This document shows, in pieces, positions 1-7,115 of a stretch of 22,672 nucleotides of DNA. Below the pieces are notes generated by a model that worked only from the letters and a program-made list of their open reading frames with translations, was not told the origin of the DNA and did not search any database. The position numbers and the translations under genes are program-made. The DNA is from Actinomycetota bacterium (GTDB taxonomy: Bacteria; Actinomycetota; Humimicrobiia; Humimicrobiales; Humimicrobiaceae), in the NCBI GenBank assembly GCA_016783985.1, contig JADHVM010000005.1, positions 1 through 22,672 of the forward strand. Reading direction: 5' to 3'. How positions within the stretch are numbered: the stretch's first letter is position 1; every line of letters starts with the position of its first letter.

Positions 1-175
1 GGCAGGCCATATCTTTTAAGTTGCCATTGGCTGATTTAAGGTCCCACAGAATACATAGTTCTTTTGAGAGGCGGGTACGCCCCCAGGATTGGTTTGCATT
101 AATTAACTTTTTTATTAATTCTATATCTTCGGGAGCTATCTTTCGCCCCTGAATAATTGTTGTTGTTATGTTCAT
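1..175 (-). CDS. DruA/DUF4338-family protein, N-terminal fragment (cut by window edge)
   Basis: Reading the minus strand from an ATG at 175 gives 58 open codons to the window edge, beginning MNITTTIIQGRKIAPEDIEL and followed by the segments WGRTRLSKELC, LWDLKSANG and LKDMAC. The pattern 'GR...-ED--LI--LI------RTRLS-ELC-LW------G-LKDMAC' is what I recall from the N-terminus of DUF4338 proteins, the family of the DruA component of the Druantia anti-phage system. Stand-alone members of this family are common in environmental genomes, and their role is not settled; some may be linked to mobile elements. The gene is divergent from glnB. No convincing Shine-Dalgarno site precedes the ATG: the nearest purine-rich stretch is about 20 bases away. 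The C-terminal part lies outside the window, so completeness and neighbours such as DruB-E cannot be judged. Confidence 0.6.
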   Translation of the reverse strand, partial: MNITTTIIQGRKIAPEDIELIKKLINANQSWGRTRLSKELCILWDLKSANGNLKDMAC

Positions 176-494
176 GCTGATATAGTAGCATATATCCTGA
201 AGAGAGTCCAGCTTTTAAGTATAATTTATTTCTGCTGGAAGTTAGAATATTATTGACCTAAGCTTATGGCTGAATAGTAACTAAATTTATATATTAAATC
301 AGCAGCCAATATTGAAATAAATCCTTGGATAAAATATAATTTTAAAAGAAGGATACTGATTCTTTTTTTATTTTATACAGGCTATATAGATTATTAATGT
401 AGTAGCAATATAAAAGGTATAATGGGTTAAAAAGGAATAAGATTATTATATATTATAAATATAAAAAAATTACCAATGAAAAGGAGGAATTTAC
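176..494. other. Intergenic region between divergent druA-like gene and glnB
   Basis: This gap of 319 bases contains no credible gene. It holds a near-consensus promoter facing glnB (312-340), a weak A/T-only inverted repeat with a T-run (344-369), an isolated TATAAT at 418-423 without a matching -35, and the glnB Shine-Dalgarno site AAGGAGG at 481-487. Nothing I could recognise as an attachment site or insertion-sequence end is present. Confidence 0.6.
312..340 (+). promoter_or_regulatory. Putative promoter for glnB
   Basis: TTGAAA at 312-317 and TATAAT at 335-340 are separated by exactly 17 bases, close to the housekeeping sigma consensus. The predicted transcript start, near 347, gives a leader of about 148 bases before glnB. 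An A/U-only inverted repeat (AAAAGAA at 344-350 with TTCTTTT at 360-366, running into T's) lies right at the start of this leader. It is too weak to call a terminator. Confidence 0.6.
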
Positions 495-836
495 ATGCTT
501 CGAAAAATTGAGTGCTTTATACAGCCTTTTAAATTGGATGCAGTAAAGGATGCTCTAATAGATGCAGGTGTTGAGGGCATAAGTGTTACGGAAGTTAAAG
601 GATTTGGCATGCAGAGAGGATTTAAGGAAGGAGAGATTCCTAATAAAGAAGTTAAATTTCTCCCAAAAATTAAGCTTGAAATAGTTGTAGACGAGGAAAT
701 AATTGATGAAGTCACAAAAACTATTGTGAGGTTGGCTCAAACTGGTAAATTCGGATCAGGAAAGATATTTGTTATACCGGTAGAAGATGCTATTAGAATT
801 AGAACTTCTGAATCAGGGATAAGTGCGATAAAATAA
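495..836 (+). CDS. glnB: Nitrogen regulatory protein PII with atypical T-loop
   Basis: This 113-residue protein has the usual length and fold signature of PII trimers, which sense 2-oxoglutarate, ATP and ADP and control nitrogen enzymes and transporters by direct binding. The opening (CFIQPFKLDAVKDAL, VTEVKGFG), the B-loop TGKFGSGK (83-90) and the C-terminal RIRT are all conserved, and Gln40 matches the 2-oxoglutarate-binding Gln39 of E. coli GlnB. The T-loop (about 37-55) reads GMQRGFKEGEIPNKEVKFLP. It is one residue shorter than the E. coli loop and has no tyrosine, so the uridylylation or adenylylation site Tyr51 is missing. The start is fixed by AAGGAGG at 481-487, seven bases before the ATG. 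gdhA follows 89 bases downstream, suggesting a shared nitrogen role. GlnB versus GlnK cannot be decided; no amtB is in view. Confidence 0.93.
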   Translation: MLRKIECFIQPFKLDAVKDALIDAGVEGISVTEVKGFGMQRGFKEGEIPNKEVKFLPKIKLEIVVDEEIIDEVTKTIVRLAQTGKFGSGKIFVIPVEDAIRIRTSESGISAIK

Positions 837-857
837 TTATTAAAGTTTTTATAGATT

Positions 858-882
858 TTTAGTATTTATGATTTTTACTAAA
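858..882. repeat. Inverted repeat between glnB and gdhA
   Basis: TTTAGTA (858-864) and TACTAAA (876-882) form a perfect 7-base inverted repeat around an 11-base centre. No T-run follows on the + strand, so it is not a typical terminator. It could be an operator or a processing hairpin ahead of gdhA. An A/T-rich genome yields such repeats by chance, so this is weak. Confidence 0.25.
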
Positions 883-925
883 CGAAGAAATAAATATAAG
901 AATAATAAGTGAAAGGATTTTACAA

Positions 926-2176
926 ATGGCATCAGAAAACAATGTTTTAAAAATGCTACTTTCCAGGGTATATAAAGCTATGGATCTTCTAAATATAAAA
1001 CCGGGATATAAAAAATACCTTTGTGAACCTAGAAAAACTATAGAAGTGGCAGTTACAGTTAAAATGGATAATGGAGATATAGATATATTTAAAGGTTACA
1101 GGGTTCAGCATAATACAAATAGGGGACCTGCTAAAGGTGGAATTCGATATCACCCTGATGTAGATATTGACGAGATAAAAGCTTTAGCTATGCTAATGAC
1201 CTGGAAATGCTCACTTGTAAATATTCCTTTTGGCGGAGCTAAAGGCGGGGTGAAAGTTGATCCTGGAAAACTTTCAATTAGGGAACTGGAAAATCTTACC
1301 AGAAGGTATACATCAGAATTAATCCCAAATATTGGTCCTGAAAAAGATATACCAGCTCCAGATATGGGAACAAATGCTCAGGTTATGGCTTGGATTCTGG
1401 ATACTTTCAGTATAGATAGAGGATATATAGTGCCAGGAGTGGTAACCGGTAAGCCAATAGCACTAGGCGGTTCTCAGGGCAGAGAAGATTCGACCTCAAG
1501 GGGTTGTGTTTATACAATTCTTTCAGTCCTGAAAGTACTAAATATTGACAATACTGATCTGGATGTAATTATACAGGGTTTTGGAAATGTAGGGTCTAAC
1601 TGTGCAAAGATACTTTATGATTTAGGTTTTAAAATAATTGCTGTAAGTGATGTCAATGGCGGTATATATAATAAAAAAGGACTTGATATTAACAAGTTAT
1701 TAGAGCATACGATCAAAAAAAAGACAATTGTAGGCTTTAAGGAATGTGATAGTATTGAAGGATCTAAGATTTTTGATTTAGATTGCGATATTTTAATTCC
1801 AGCTGCTTTAGAAAATCAGATAACGATTGATAATGCACCAAAGATTAAGGCTAGAATTATTGCTGAAGGAGCCAATGCTCCAACTACGCCTGATGCTGAC
1901 GAAATATTATTGGATAATAAAATATTTATAATTCCTGATATTTTATGTAATGCTGGCGGAGTAACAGTATCCTATTTTGAATGGGTGCAGGGCAATGATG
2001 CTTATTTCTGGAGTAAAAGGAGAGTTAATCTGCAGCTGCGAGATATAATGGAAAAAGCATTTTATGAAGTTTATAATTGCCACAAAGAGAAAAATATTGA
2101 TATGAGAACAGCTGCTAATTTAATAGGAATAGGGAGAGTGGCTGAAGCTGTAACTTTAAGAGGAATTTATCCATAA
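926..2176 (+). CDS. gdhA: Glutamate dehydrogenase (Glu/Leu/Phe/Val dehydrogenase family)
   Basis: This protein of 416 residues interconverts 2-oxoglutarate plus ammonium and glutamate, using NAD(P). Its length matches the compact hexameric enzymes of thermophiles and anaerobes. Visible landmarks are the substrate-binding RGPAKGGIRYHP (66-77), MTWK with Lys94, the catalytic-lysine motif PFGGAKGGV (101-109, Lys106), APDMGTN with Asp146 (144-150), the Rossmann GFGNVG (218-223) and the C-terminal NAGGVTVSYFEW (342-353). The residue after the second strand of the Rossmann fold is Asp242 (VSDVNGG), which does not settle NAD versus NADP. The start ATG is preceded by GAAAGGA at 911-917. The gene follows glnB and is followed by a small GC-rich hairpin. 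In an amino-acid-fermenting anaerobe it could work in either direction; the placement beside PII hints at control by nitrogen status, which is inference. Confidence 0.95.
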   Translation: MASENNVLKMLLSRVYKAMDLLNIKPGYKKYLCEPRKTIEVAVTVKMDNGDIDIFKGYRVQHNTNRGPAKGGIRYHPDVDIDEIKALAMLMTWKCSLVNIPFGGAKGGVKVDPGKLSIRELENLTRRYTSELIPNIGPEKDIPAPDMGTNAQVMAWILDTFSIDRGYIVPGVVTGKPIALGGSQGREDSTSRGCVYTILSVLKVLNIDNTDLDVIIQGFGNVGSNCAKILYDLGFKIIAVSDVNGGIYNKKGLDINKLLEHTIKKKTIVGFKECDSIEGSKIFDLDCDILIPAALENQITIDNAPKIKARIIAEGANAPTTPDADEILLDNKIFIIPDILCNAGGVTVSYFEWVQGNDAYFWSKRRVNLQLRDIMEKAFYEVYNCHKEKNIDMRTAANLIGIGRVAEAVTLRGIYP

Positions 2177-2180
2177 TTAC

Positions 2181-2202
2181 GCTGGCTATAAACATTGCCA
2201 GC
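2181..2202 (+). terminator. Possible terminator hairpin after gdhA
   Basis: GCTGGC (2181-2186) and GCCAGC (2197-2202) form a perfect, GC-rich 6-base stem around a 10-base loop, starting five bases after the gdhA stop. This stands out in an AT-rich region. The nearest T-run begins about 12 bases later, so this is not a classical intrinsic terminator; the hairpin may instead protect the mRNA 3' end. Confidence 0.45.
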
Positions 2203-2206
2203 CATA

Positions 2207-2234
2207 TTGAATTATTTTTGTTTTATGATATACT
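2207..2234 (+). promoter_or_regulatory. Putative promoter of the nusA-infB operon
   Basis: TTGAAT (2207-2212) and TATACT (2229-2234) are separated by 16 bases. The expected transcript start is near 2241, leaving a leader of about 95 bases before nusA. The -10 element is overlapped by one arm of a perfect 10-base inverted repeat (2230-2257). Confidence 0.6.
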
Positions 2235-2257
2235 CATTATGAAATTTTAATGAGTAT
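2230..2257. repeat. Perfect 10-base inverted repeat overlapping the nusA -10 box
   Basis: ATACTCATTA (2230-2239) and TAATGAGTAT (2248-2257) are exact reverse complements around an 8-base centre. The left arm contains most of the -10 hexamer and the right arm lies just after the predicted transcript start. This is the geometry of an operator for a dimeric repressor, though no regulator can be named from sequence. Confidence 0.5.
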
Positions 2258-2268
2258 TACTATTAATG

Positions 2269-2296
2269 ATAGTGGGCAAGTCCCACTATTTTTATT
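2269..2296 (+). terminator. Intrinsic terminator-like hairpin in the nusA leader
   Basis: ATAGTGGG (2269-2276) and CCCACTAT (2282-2289) form a perfect 8-base stem with a 5-base loop (CAAGT), directly followed by a T-rich tail (2289-2296). It is the strongest terminator-like structure near gdhA. Because a promoter lies just upstream (2207-2234), it would sit in the nusA mRNA leader and could act as an attenuator; it could also be the terminator for gdhA read-through. Confidence 0.65.
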
Positions 2297-2335
2297 GTAG
2301 ATTATATTTATAATTTATATATAGGGTGATTTGTT

Positions 2336-3562
2336 TTGAATAGAAAGTTTATAGAGGCTTTAAGAGAACTAGAAAAAGAAAAAGGCATAAAAATAGAGGC
2401 AATAATTGATGCACTAAAAGTTGCCTTTGTTTCTGTCTATAAAAAAAATTATAACGAAGATTATCAGATTAGAGTTGATATTGATATTAAAACAGGTGAA
2501 ATAAAAATATTCAGGATTCTAGAAGAAGATGAAAAAAGCGGTGAGACTGGGGATGAAGTAGAAGTAACACCGGATAATTTTGGCAGAATTGCAGCACAAA
2601 CTGCAAAACAGGTAATGAAACAGCGAATAAAAGAAGCCGAGAGAGAAGTAATGTATGAAGAATTTAAAGATAGAGTTGGTGACATGGTTACAGGTATCGT
2701 TCAACAAAATGATACAAGATTTACTTTAGTGGATTTAGGTAGAGTAGAATCTTTACTTCCACAATACGAGCAGGTCCCTGGTGAAAGATACAAACATGGT
2801 GAGAGAATAAAGTGTTATGTATCAGATGTAAGAAAAACTACAAAAGGACCGCAGGTAATAGTATCAAGAACTCATAGAGGGCTTGTGAAAAGGTTATTTG
2901 AATTAGAAGTTCCTGAAATATATGAGGAAATTGTTGAAATTAAAAGTATTGCAAGAGAAGCTGGATATAGAACTAAAATTGCAGTAATATCCAATGATAA
3001 AAACGTTGATCCAGTTGGTGCGTGTGTTGGTCCTAAAGGATCCAGGGTAAAGATGATTGTAGGAGAGTTGGGCGGAGAAAAGATAGATATTGTTAATTAT
3101 AGTGAAGATCCGATTGAATTTATTAAAAATTCTTTAAGTCCTGCTAAAGTTCTAAAAGTATTAACAGATGAAGAGAGAAAATTTGCTTTAGTAGTAGTAC
3201 CGGATGAAAAGCTTTCACTTGCAATTGGAAGAGATGGGCAAAATGCAAGGCTTGCTGCAAAATTAACAGGTTGGAAAATTGATATAAAAAGTAAAAAACA
3301 GTTTGAAGAAGAATTGGACGAAGCTAGAAGGGAAAGAGTTGAAGAACAGGATAAAAGTGAGGTAACAGAGGCGAAAGAGAAGAAAAAGAAGCAAAAGAAA
3401 CAAAAAGAGCAAAAGAAGGAAGAGAAAAAAGAAGTAAAAAAGAAAAAAAGTGTGAAAGAGATAAAAGAGAAGAAAGAAGAAAAGGAAAAAAAAGATAAAA
3501 AAGGAAAGAAATCAGCTTCAAAAAAGAAGAAAAAAAGTAAAAATATTAGTGAAAAAACCTGA
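2336..3562 (+). CDS. nusA: Transcription termination/antitermination factor NusA
   Basis: NusA binds RNA polymerase and modulates pausing, termination and rRNA antitermination. The 408-residue protein shows the N-terminal polymerase-binding domain (1-115), an S1 domain (about 116-180, with [18 protein letters not shown]), KH1 ([12 protein letters not shown], 227-238) and KH2 ([16 protein letters not shown], 295-310). After residue 338 come about 70 residues almost entirely of Lys and Glu, an unusual low-complexity tail in place of extra folded domains. The start is TTG at 2336 with AGGGTGAT at 2323-2330, five bases upstream. It heads a long operon. rimP, normally just upstream, and ylxR plus the L7Ae-like gene, normally between nusA and infB in Firmicutes, are absent here. 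The hairpin in its leader could allow feedback control. Confidence 0.96.
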   Translation: MNRKFIEALRELEKEKGIKIEAIIDALKVAFVSVYKKNYNEDYQIRVDIDIKTGEIKIFRILEEDEKSGETGDEVEVTPDNFGRIAAQTAKQVMKQRIKEAEREVMYEEFKDRVGDMVTGIVQQNDTRFTLVDLGRVESLLPQYEQVPGERYKHGERIKCYVSDVRKTTKGPQVIVSRTHRGLVKRLFELEVPEIYEEIVEIKSIAREAGYRTKIAVISNDKNVDPVGACVGPKGSRVKMIVGELGGEKIDIVNYSEDPIEFIKNSLSPAKVLKVLTDEERKFALVVVPDEKLSLAIGRDGQNARLAAKLTGWKIDIKSKKQFEEELDEARRERVEEQDKSEVTEAKEKKKKQKKQKEQKKEEKKEVKKKKSVKEIKEKKEEKEKKDKKGKKSASKKKKKSKNISEKT

Positions 3563-3594
3563 TATGAGATTAAGGGAGACTGGGATTAATAAAA

Positions 3595-5751
3595 ATGGAT
3601 TCTATTAGAATTTTTGAAATAGCTAGAGAAAAAAATATATCCTCTAAGGATATTGTAAAAGTTTGTCTTGATCTTGGTTTTAAGGTTAAGGGTCATATGT
3701 CAACAGTTAATCCTGAACAAAAGAAGGAAATTTTAAGAATTATTGATAAAGGTAAAAAAGATACAGCTGGCAAAAGGAAATCTGATTGGAATGAAGAAAA
3801 ATTGCTAAATATCAAAAAAGTATTGGATAAAGAGTTGGATAAAGAAGAAAAAGAAGGAAGATTCAAGGTTAAACTTTTGCAAGGGAAGAAAAAAATTGCA
3901 GCCAAGAAAAGCAGCAAGGTTGCAGAAACTGCAAGCAGGGAATACAAAATTATTAAGACTAAGGAAAAAACTAAGAAAAAGCCAGAGATAAAAAAGATTA
4001 TAGAACTTCCGGAAGGAATTACAGCAAAGCAGCTATCAGAAAGAATAAATATTTCTTCAAGTGAAATTATACAGGTCTTATTTGATATGGGTGAAATTGT
4101 AAATGTTAATCAAACACTGGATAAGGATTTGGTTGAATTTTTATCTCATGAATATAATTTTAAGTATAATATTATTGGGTTTGAAGATAAAATTGAAGAA
4201 ATTTTTAAGGATTCAAAGGAAGATTTAGTCAGAAAACCTCCGGTTGTTACAGTAATGGGGCATGTAGACCATGGAAAAACAACACTACTTGATGCTATCA
4301 GACAATCAGATGTAGCCCAGAATGAGGCAGGAGGAATTACCCAGCATATAGGAGCTTATCAAATTAAATATAATGATAAAAAAATTACTTTTATAGATAC
4401 CCCTGGTCATGAAGCTTTTACTGCAATGAGAGCTAGAGGAGCAAGAGTCACAGATATTGCAGTAGTGGTTATAGCTGCAGACGATGGAATTATGCCTCAG
4501 ACAATTGAGGCTATTAACCATGCTAAAGAAGCAAATGTTCCAATAATAGTAGCTATAAATAAAATTGATTTACCAAATTCCAATCCTGATAAGATAAAAC
4601 GAGGGTTGACTGAATTTAATTTAGTGCCTGAAGAATGGGGTGGGGAGACTATTTTTGCAGAATTATCTGCAAAGAATAAAATAAATATTGATGAGCTTTT
4701 AGAAATGATTCTACTGATTGCGGATTTAAATGAAATAATGGGAAATGAAAAAGCAGAAGGTAGTGGAATAATTATTGAATCAAGGTTGGATAAGGGCATG
4801 GGAGCAGTTGGTACTGTTATTATAAGAAGAGGTAGTATCAAAGTTGGAGATTTTTTTATTACTGGTAATTCTTATGGAAAGGTAAGATCAATAAGAGATG
4901 AAAAAATGCAGATAATAAAAAAAGGAGTTCTATCTCAACCTATTGAAATATCAGGATTTACATCTGTTCCCCAGGCTGGAGATAAATTTTTTATAGTAAA
5001 AAATGAAAGGGTAGCAAAGGAAATTATAAGCAAAAGAGATTATGATAGAAAAATATCTAAACTGGCAGGAGCAAGGAGGCATATATCGCTTGAGGAATTA
5101 TCTGAAATATCAAAGGAAAATGATATAAAAAAGTTAAAGATAGTTCTAAAGTCAGAGTCTTATGGTTCACTTGATGCAGTTGTGAAATCTTTAATGGAAT
5201 TGGAGAAAGAAGAAATAAAAATTAATATTATTCATAGAGCTGTTGGAGCTATTTCCGAAAGTGATGTACTTCTAGCAGCTGCTTCAAATGCAATTGTTGT
5301 TGGTTTTAGAATTATTTCAACACCCAAGTCAAGAAAGCTTGCTGAGGAAGAAAACATTGATGTCAGAACCTATAATATTATTTATAAGTTAATAGATGAT
5401 ATTAAACTTTCTTTAGAAGGATTACTTGAACCAAAAATAGAAGAATTAGAAAAGGGGAGAATCGAGGTTAGGAGGGTGTTTAAAATACCAAAAGAAGGAG
5501 TGATTGCAGGCTGCTATGTATTAGAAGGCGGTGTTGACAGAGGTGATAAGGTGAGAGTGATTAGAGATGAAAAAATAATTTATGAAAGTAAAATAGTATC
5601 CTTGCATAGGTTTAAAGATGATGTAAAGAAAGTTAATGCTGGATATGAATGCGGGATAAAGGTTGAGAATTATCAGGATATAAATAAGGGCGACTTTCTG
5701 GAAATATATGAATTAAAGGAAATTGAAGGCAGCAAGAGCAGTAGTAAATAA
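3595..5751 (+). CDS. infB: Translation initiation factor IF-2
   Basis: IF-2 is the GTPase that places initiator tRNA on the 30S subunit and promotes 50S joining. The 718-residue protein has an IF2_N module at its start (MDSIRIFEIAREKNIS), a Lys/Glu-rich linker (about 55-130) and a second IF2_N module (about 138-192). The G domain has G1 GHVDHGKTT (222-230), G2 GGITQHIGAY (246-255), G3 DTPGHE (268-273), G4 NKID (322-325) and G5 SAK (358-360). Domains II-IV follow, ending with the fMet-tRNA-binding C2 region. ATG at 3595 is the first credible start; GGGAG at 3574-3578 is 16 bases away, farther than usual. It lies 32 bases after nusA and six bases before rbfA in the same operon. Confidence 0.97.
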   Translation: MDSIRIFEIAREKNISSKDIVKVCLDLGFKVKGHMSTVNPEQKKEILRIIDKGKKDTAGKRKSDWNEEKLLNIKKVLDKELDKEEKEGRFKVKLLQGKKKIAAKKSSKVAETASREYKIIKTKEKTKKKPEIKKIIELPEGITAKQLSERINISSSEIIQVLFDMGEIVNVNQTLDKDLVEFLSHEYNFKYNIIGFEDKIEEIFKDSKEDLVRKPPVVTVMGHVDHGKTTLLDAIRQSDVAQNEAGGITQHIGAYQIKYNDKKITFIDTPGHEAFTAMRARGARVTDIAVVVIAADDGIMPQTIEAINHAKEANVPIIVAINKIDLPNSNPDKIKRGLTEFNLVPEEWGGETIFAELSAKNKINIDELLEMILLIADLNEIMGNEKAEGSGIIIESRLDKGMGAVGTVIIRRGSIKVGDFFITGNSYGKVRSIRDEKMQIIKKGVLSQPIEISGFTSVPQAGDKFFIVKNERVAKEIISKRDYDRKISKLAGARRHISLEELSEISKENDIKKLKIVLKSESYGSLDAVVKSLMELEKEEIKINIIHRAVGAISESDVLLAAASNAIVVGFRIISTPKSRKLAEEENIDVRTYNIIYKLIDDIKLSLEGLLEPKIEELEKGRIEVRRVFKIPKEGVIAGCYVLEGGVDRGDKVRVIRDEKIIYESKIVSLHRFKDDVKKVNAGYECGIKVENYQDINKGDFLEIYELKEIEGSKSSSK

Positions 5752-5757
5752 GATAAA

Positions 5758-6105
5758 ATGAATAAGATAAAAAAAATTGAGGTTGATCTAAAACGGGAAA
5801 TAAGCTTTATTATAAACTCCAAAATAAATGATCCCAGATTGGGGTTTGTAACTATAACAGGCGCAAGACTTTCAACTGACTATAATTACCTGGATGTTTT
5901 TGTAAGCATTATGGGTGACGGGAAAATTATAAAGGATACTTTGATAGGTCTAAACCAAAGCAGTGGATTCATTAAGAAGAATTTAAGAGAACGTGTTAAG
6001 TTAAGAAATATGCCAAGAGTTAAATTTATTATTGATGATTCTATAGATACTGGGATGAAAATAACTAAAATACTTGAAGATTTAAAAAAAAGTTGTCTGG
6101 TCTAG
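5758..6105 (+). CDS. rbfA: Ribosome-binding factor A
   Basis: RbfA binds the immature 30S subunit and helps 16S rRNA 5'-end maturation. The 115-residue protein is of typical length and shows the family pattern: I-x-REIS-I-N in the first helix (LKREISFIINSKINDPRLGF), VTITGARLSTDYNYLDVFVS, and a C-terminal L-R-MPRVKFIIDDSIDTGMKI. It begins six bases after the infB stop with no recognisable Shine-Dalgarno sequence, so translation is probably coupled to infB. Its TAG stop directly abuts the ATG of nrnA. Confidence 0.94.
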   Translation: MNKIKKIEVDLKREISFIINSKINDPRLGFVTITGARLSTDYNYLDVFVSIMGDGKIIKDTLIGLNQSSGFIKKNLRERVKLRNMPRVKFIIDDSIDTGMKITKILEDLKKSCLV

Positions 6106-7110
6106 ATGGGTGTAAATAATTTGAATCTAGTAAGATTGTTAGAAAAGTTAGCTGATATTATAAATAAGAATAAAGATTTTTTATTGATAACACATGCTTA
6201 TCCAGACGGAGATGCTTTAGGTTCACTTATAGCTTTATATGAATTAATCTGCAGGCTAAAAAAGAATGCAATAATGGTATGCATGGGAGACATGCCATAT
6301 CAGTATAAATTTTTACCTTCAATAAATAAAATCAAAACAAGTTTGGATAATATTGAGGGTATTGATAAAAAATATATAACTATATGTCTGGATAGTGCAG
6401 ATGAAAATAGAATGGATATTAATATTAACAGGATAAAGGAAAAGTCATTAGAAGTAATAAATATTGACCATCATATGGGTAATACAAAATTTGGCAATAT
6501 TAACATAATAGGTCCAGAGAAATCTGCAACAGCGGAAATTTTATACGAACTTATAGATAGGAATTTTAAAAATTATTTAAATTATAATATAGCAATTGGG
6601 ATCTATACAGGAATATTAACAGATACTGGGAAATTTCAATATTCCAGCACTTCTTCAAATGTGCACAGAATAATTAGTGAATTATTAACATATGGCATAA
6701 AATCTTCAAAAGTTTTTAGCAGTATTTACGAAAATGAACCAATAGATAGATTTAAGTTAATTAAGTTGATACTTGAGAGAATAAAGCTGGTAAAATCAAA
6801 AAAATTAATTTATTCATATATTTTACAGTATGATTTCAAAAAATTAAATTTACAATTTTCTTCTCAGGATGGTGTAATTGAACTTTTAAGGAGCGCAAAG
6901 GATGCAGAAATTGCTGTGCTTTTTAAACAAACTTTAAATGATAGCTTTAAGGTTAGTCTAAGGTCTTCGAGCAGTAATTACAATGTTGCAGAGATTGCAA
7001 GTTTATTTGGAGGTGGCGGCCACAGCATGGCTTCAGCTTATGTTCAAAAAGGGAAATTAAATGATGTAATTTTAAGTTTGGTAGATGCTGTTAAAAGGAG
7101 TAATGACTAA
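6106..7110 (+). CDS. nrnA: DHH-family phosphoesterase, NrnA-type nanoRNase/pAp phosphatase
   Basis: NrnA-type enzymes degrade 2-5 nucleotide RNAs and in some species also dephosphorylate pAp. The 334-residue protein has the DHH metal motifs ITHAYPDGDALGS (28-40; His30, Asp34, Asp36), CLDSAD (94-99), NIDHH (119-123), a fourth motif GILTDTGKFQ (169-178), and the DHHA1 glycine-rich GGGGHSMASA (302-311). The ATG at 6106 follows the rbfA stop with no gap and has no separate Shine-Dalgarno site, implying coupled translation. The order rbfA-nrnA-truB is common in Clostridia-like genomes. Together with PNPase and RNase J nearby it gives a full set of RNA-decay steps. A c-di-AMP/GdpP-like role is unlikely because no membrane, PAS or GGDEF domain is present. 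Confidence 0.92.
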   Translation: MGVNNLNLVRLLEKLADIINKNKDFLLITHAYPDGDALGSLIALYELICRLKKNAIMVCMGDMPYQYKFLPSINKIKTSLDNIEGIDKKYITICLDSADENRMDININRIKEKSLEVINIDHHMGNTKFGNINIIGPEKSATAEILYELIDRNFKNYLNYNIAIGIYTGILTDTGKFQYSSTSSNVHRIISELLTYGIKSSKVFSSIYENEPIDRFKLIKLILERIKLVKSKKLIYSYILQYDFKKLNLQFSSQDGVIELLRSAKDAEIAVLFKQTLNDSFKVSLRSSSSNYNVAEIASLFGGGGHSMASAYVQKGKLNDVILSLVDAVKRSND

Positions 7111-7115
7111 AAGTT

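Noticed and set aside
344..369. Terminator or attenuator in the glnB leader (AAAAGAA/TTCTTTT plus T-run)
   Set aside because: The stem has a single G-C pair in seven and a 9-base loop, too weak to stand out from A/T-rich background.
4306..4841. Minus-strand open frames opposite infB, and similar ones opposite nusA, pnp, cinA and recA
   Set aside because: They are fully covered by strongly recognised + strand genes and have the hydrophobic, Ser/Leu-rich composition expected of antisense reading of Lys/Glu-rich genes.
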